From NCBI GenBank assembly GCA_964512305.1, contig CAZEIW010000091.1:1-18330 (forward strand): a DNA stretch of 18,330 nucleotides, in the 5' to 3' direction. Position numbers and translations under genes: made by a program. Positions 18,271 through 18,330 of this stretch are shown here, one piece after another. Below the pieces are notes generated by a model. That model saw nothing but the letters and a program-made list of their open reading frames with translations, was not told where the DNA came from and did no database searches. Positions within the stretch are counted from its first letter, which is position 1. Every line of letters begins with the position of its first letter. The stretch is from CAZEIW01 sp964512305. GTDB taxonomy: Bacteria > Pseudomonadota > Gammaproteobacteria > Burkholderiales > Burkholderiaceae_F.

Positions 18271-18330
18271 GTGCGCATCGTTGTCGCCTTGATCACCCTG
18301 TTCGCCTTGATCGCGGACGGCCGCGCAGAG
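18271..18330 (+). CDS. 5' end of a gene encoding an exported protein (partial)
   Basis: A GTG at 18271 opens 20 codons that run off the window. The peptide begins MRIVVALITLFALIADGRAE: an Arg near the start, a hydrophobic core of about 13 residues, and a possible signal-peptidase site after GRA. GGGGGAG ends three bases before the GTG, a close but usable Shine-Dalgarno site. The product cannot be identified. The signal-peptide pattern is seen; export is inferred. Confidence 0.5.
   Translation, partial: MRIVVALITLFALIADGRAE

Overview
The window is GC-rich, densely coding bacterial chromosome. Its left half carries the gene order scpB-rluB-rimP-nusA-infB-rbfA-truB-typA, which together with the protein sequences (IF2, NusA, an E. 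coli-like LexA and an E. coli-like SOS box) points to a betaproteobacterium, most likely Burkholderiales. The species cannot be named from the sequence.

Layout. Positions 213-8377 (minus strand) hold a translation/transcription operon read leftwards: rimP (30S maturation), nusA (elongation/termination factor), infB (IF2), rbfA (30S maturation), truB (tRNA Psi55 synthase) and typA/bipA (ribosome-associated GTPase). Gaps are 17, 80, 19 and 16 nt, and truB and typA overlap by ATGA. In front of rimP lies a 330-nt non-coding stretch. It holds a TATAAT hexamer, several hairpins and a strong intrinsic terminator that sits between the putative promoter and rimP. This looks like a transcription-attenuated leader (NusA autoregulation is the obvious hypothesis) or a small RNA of about 175 nt. 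Next, also on the minus strand, are rluB and scpB (overlapping ATGA). A 538-nt non-coding gap follows, with three 12-bp tandem repeats and a textbook 20-bp LexA box at its right end.

Positions 11366-12959 (plus strand) are lexA and imuA, probably one SOS-controlled transcript. The usual partners of imuA (imuB and dnaE2) are not next to it: its 3' side meets two unrecognised minus-strand genes, a 66-residue protein and a membrane-anchored, cysteine-rich protein of about 436 residues. Divergent from these is a large AsmA-family protein (plus strand). Convergent with that is a class C beta-lactamase/EstB-like serine hydrolase (minus strand), the two separated by a 13-bp perfect inverted repeat. 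The right edge is 336 nt of non-coding DNA and the first 20 codons of a plus-strand gene that begins with a signal-peptide-like segment.

Most of the window is conserved housekeeping DNA, and no clearly new multi-gene system is visible. The items most worth a second look are the structured rimP leader, the orphan imuA, and the unrecognised gene pair at 12999-14566.
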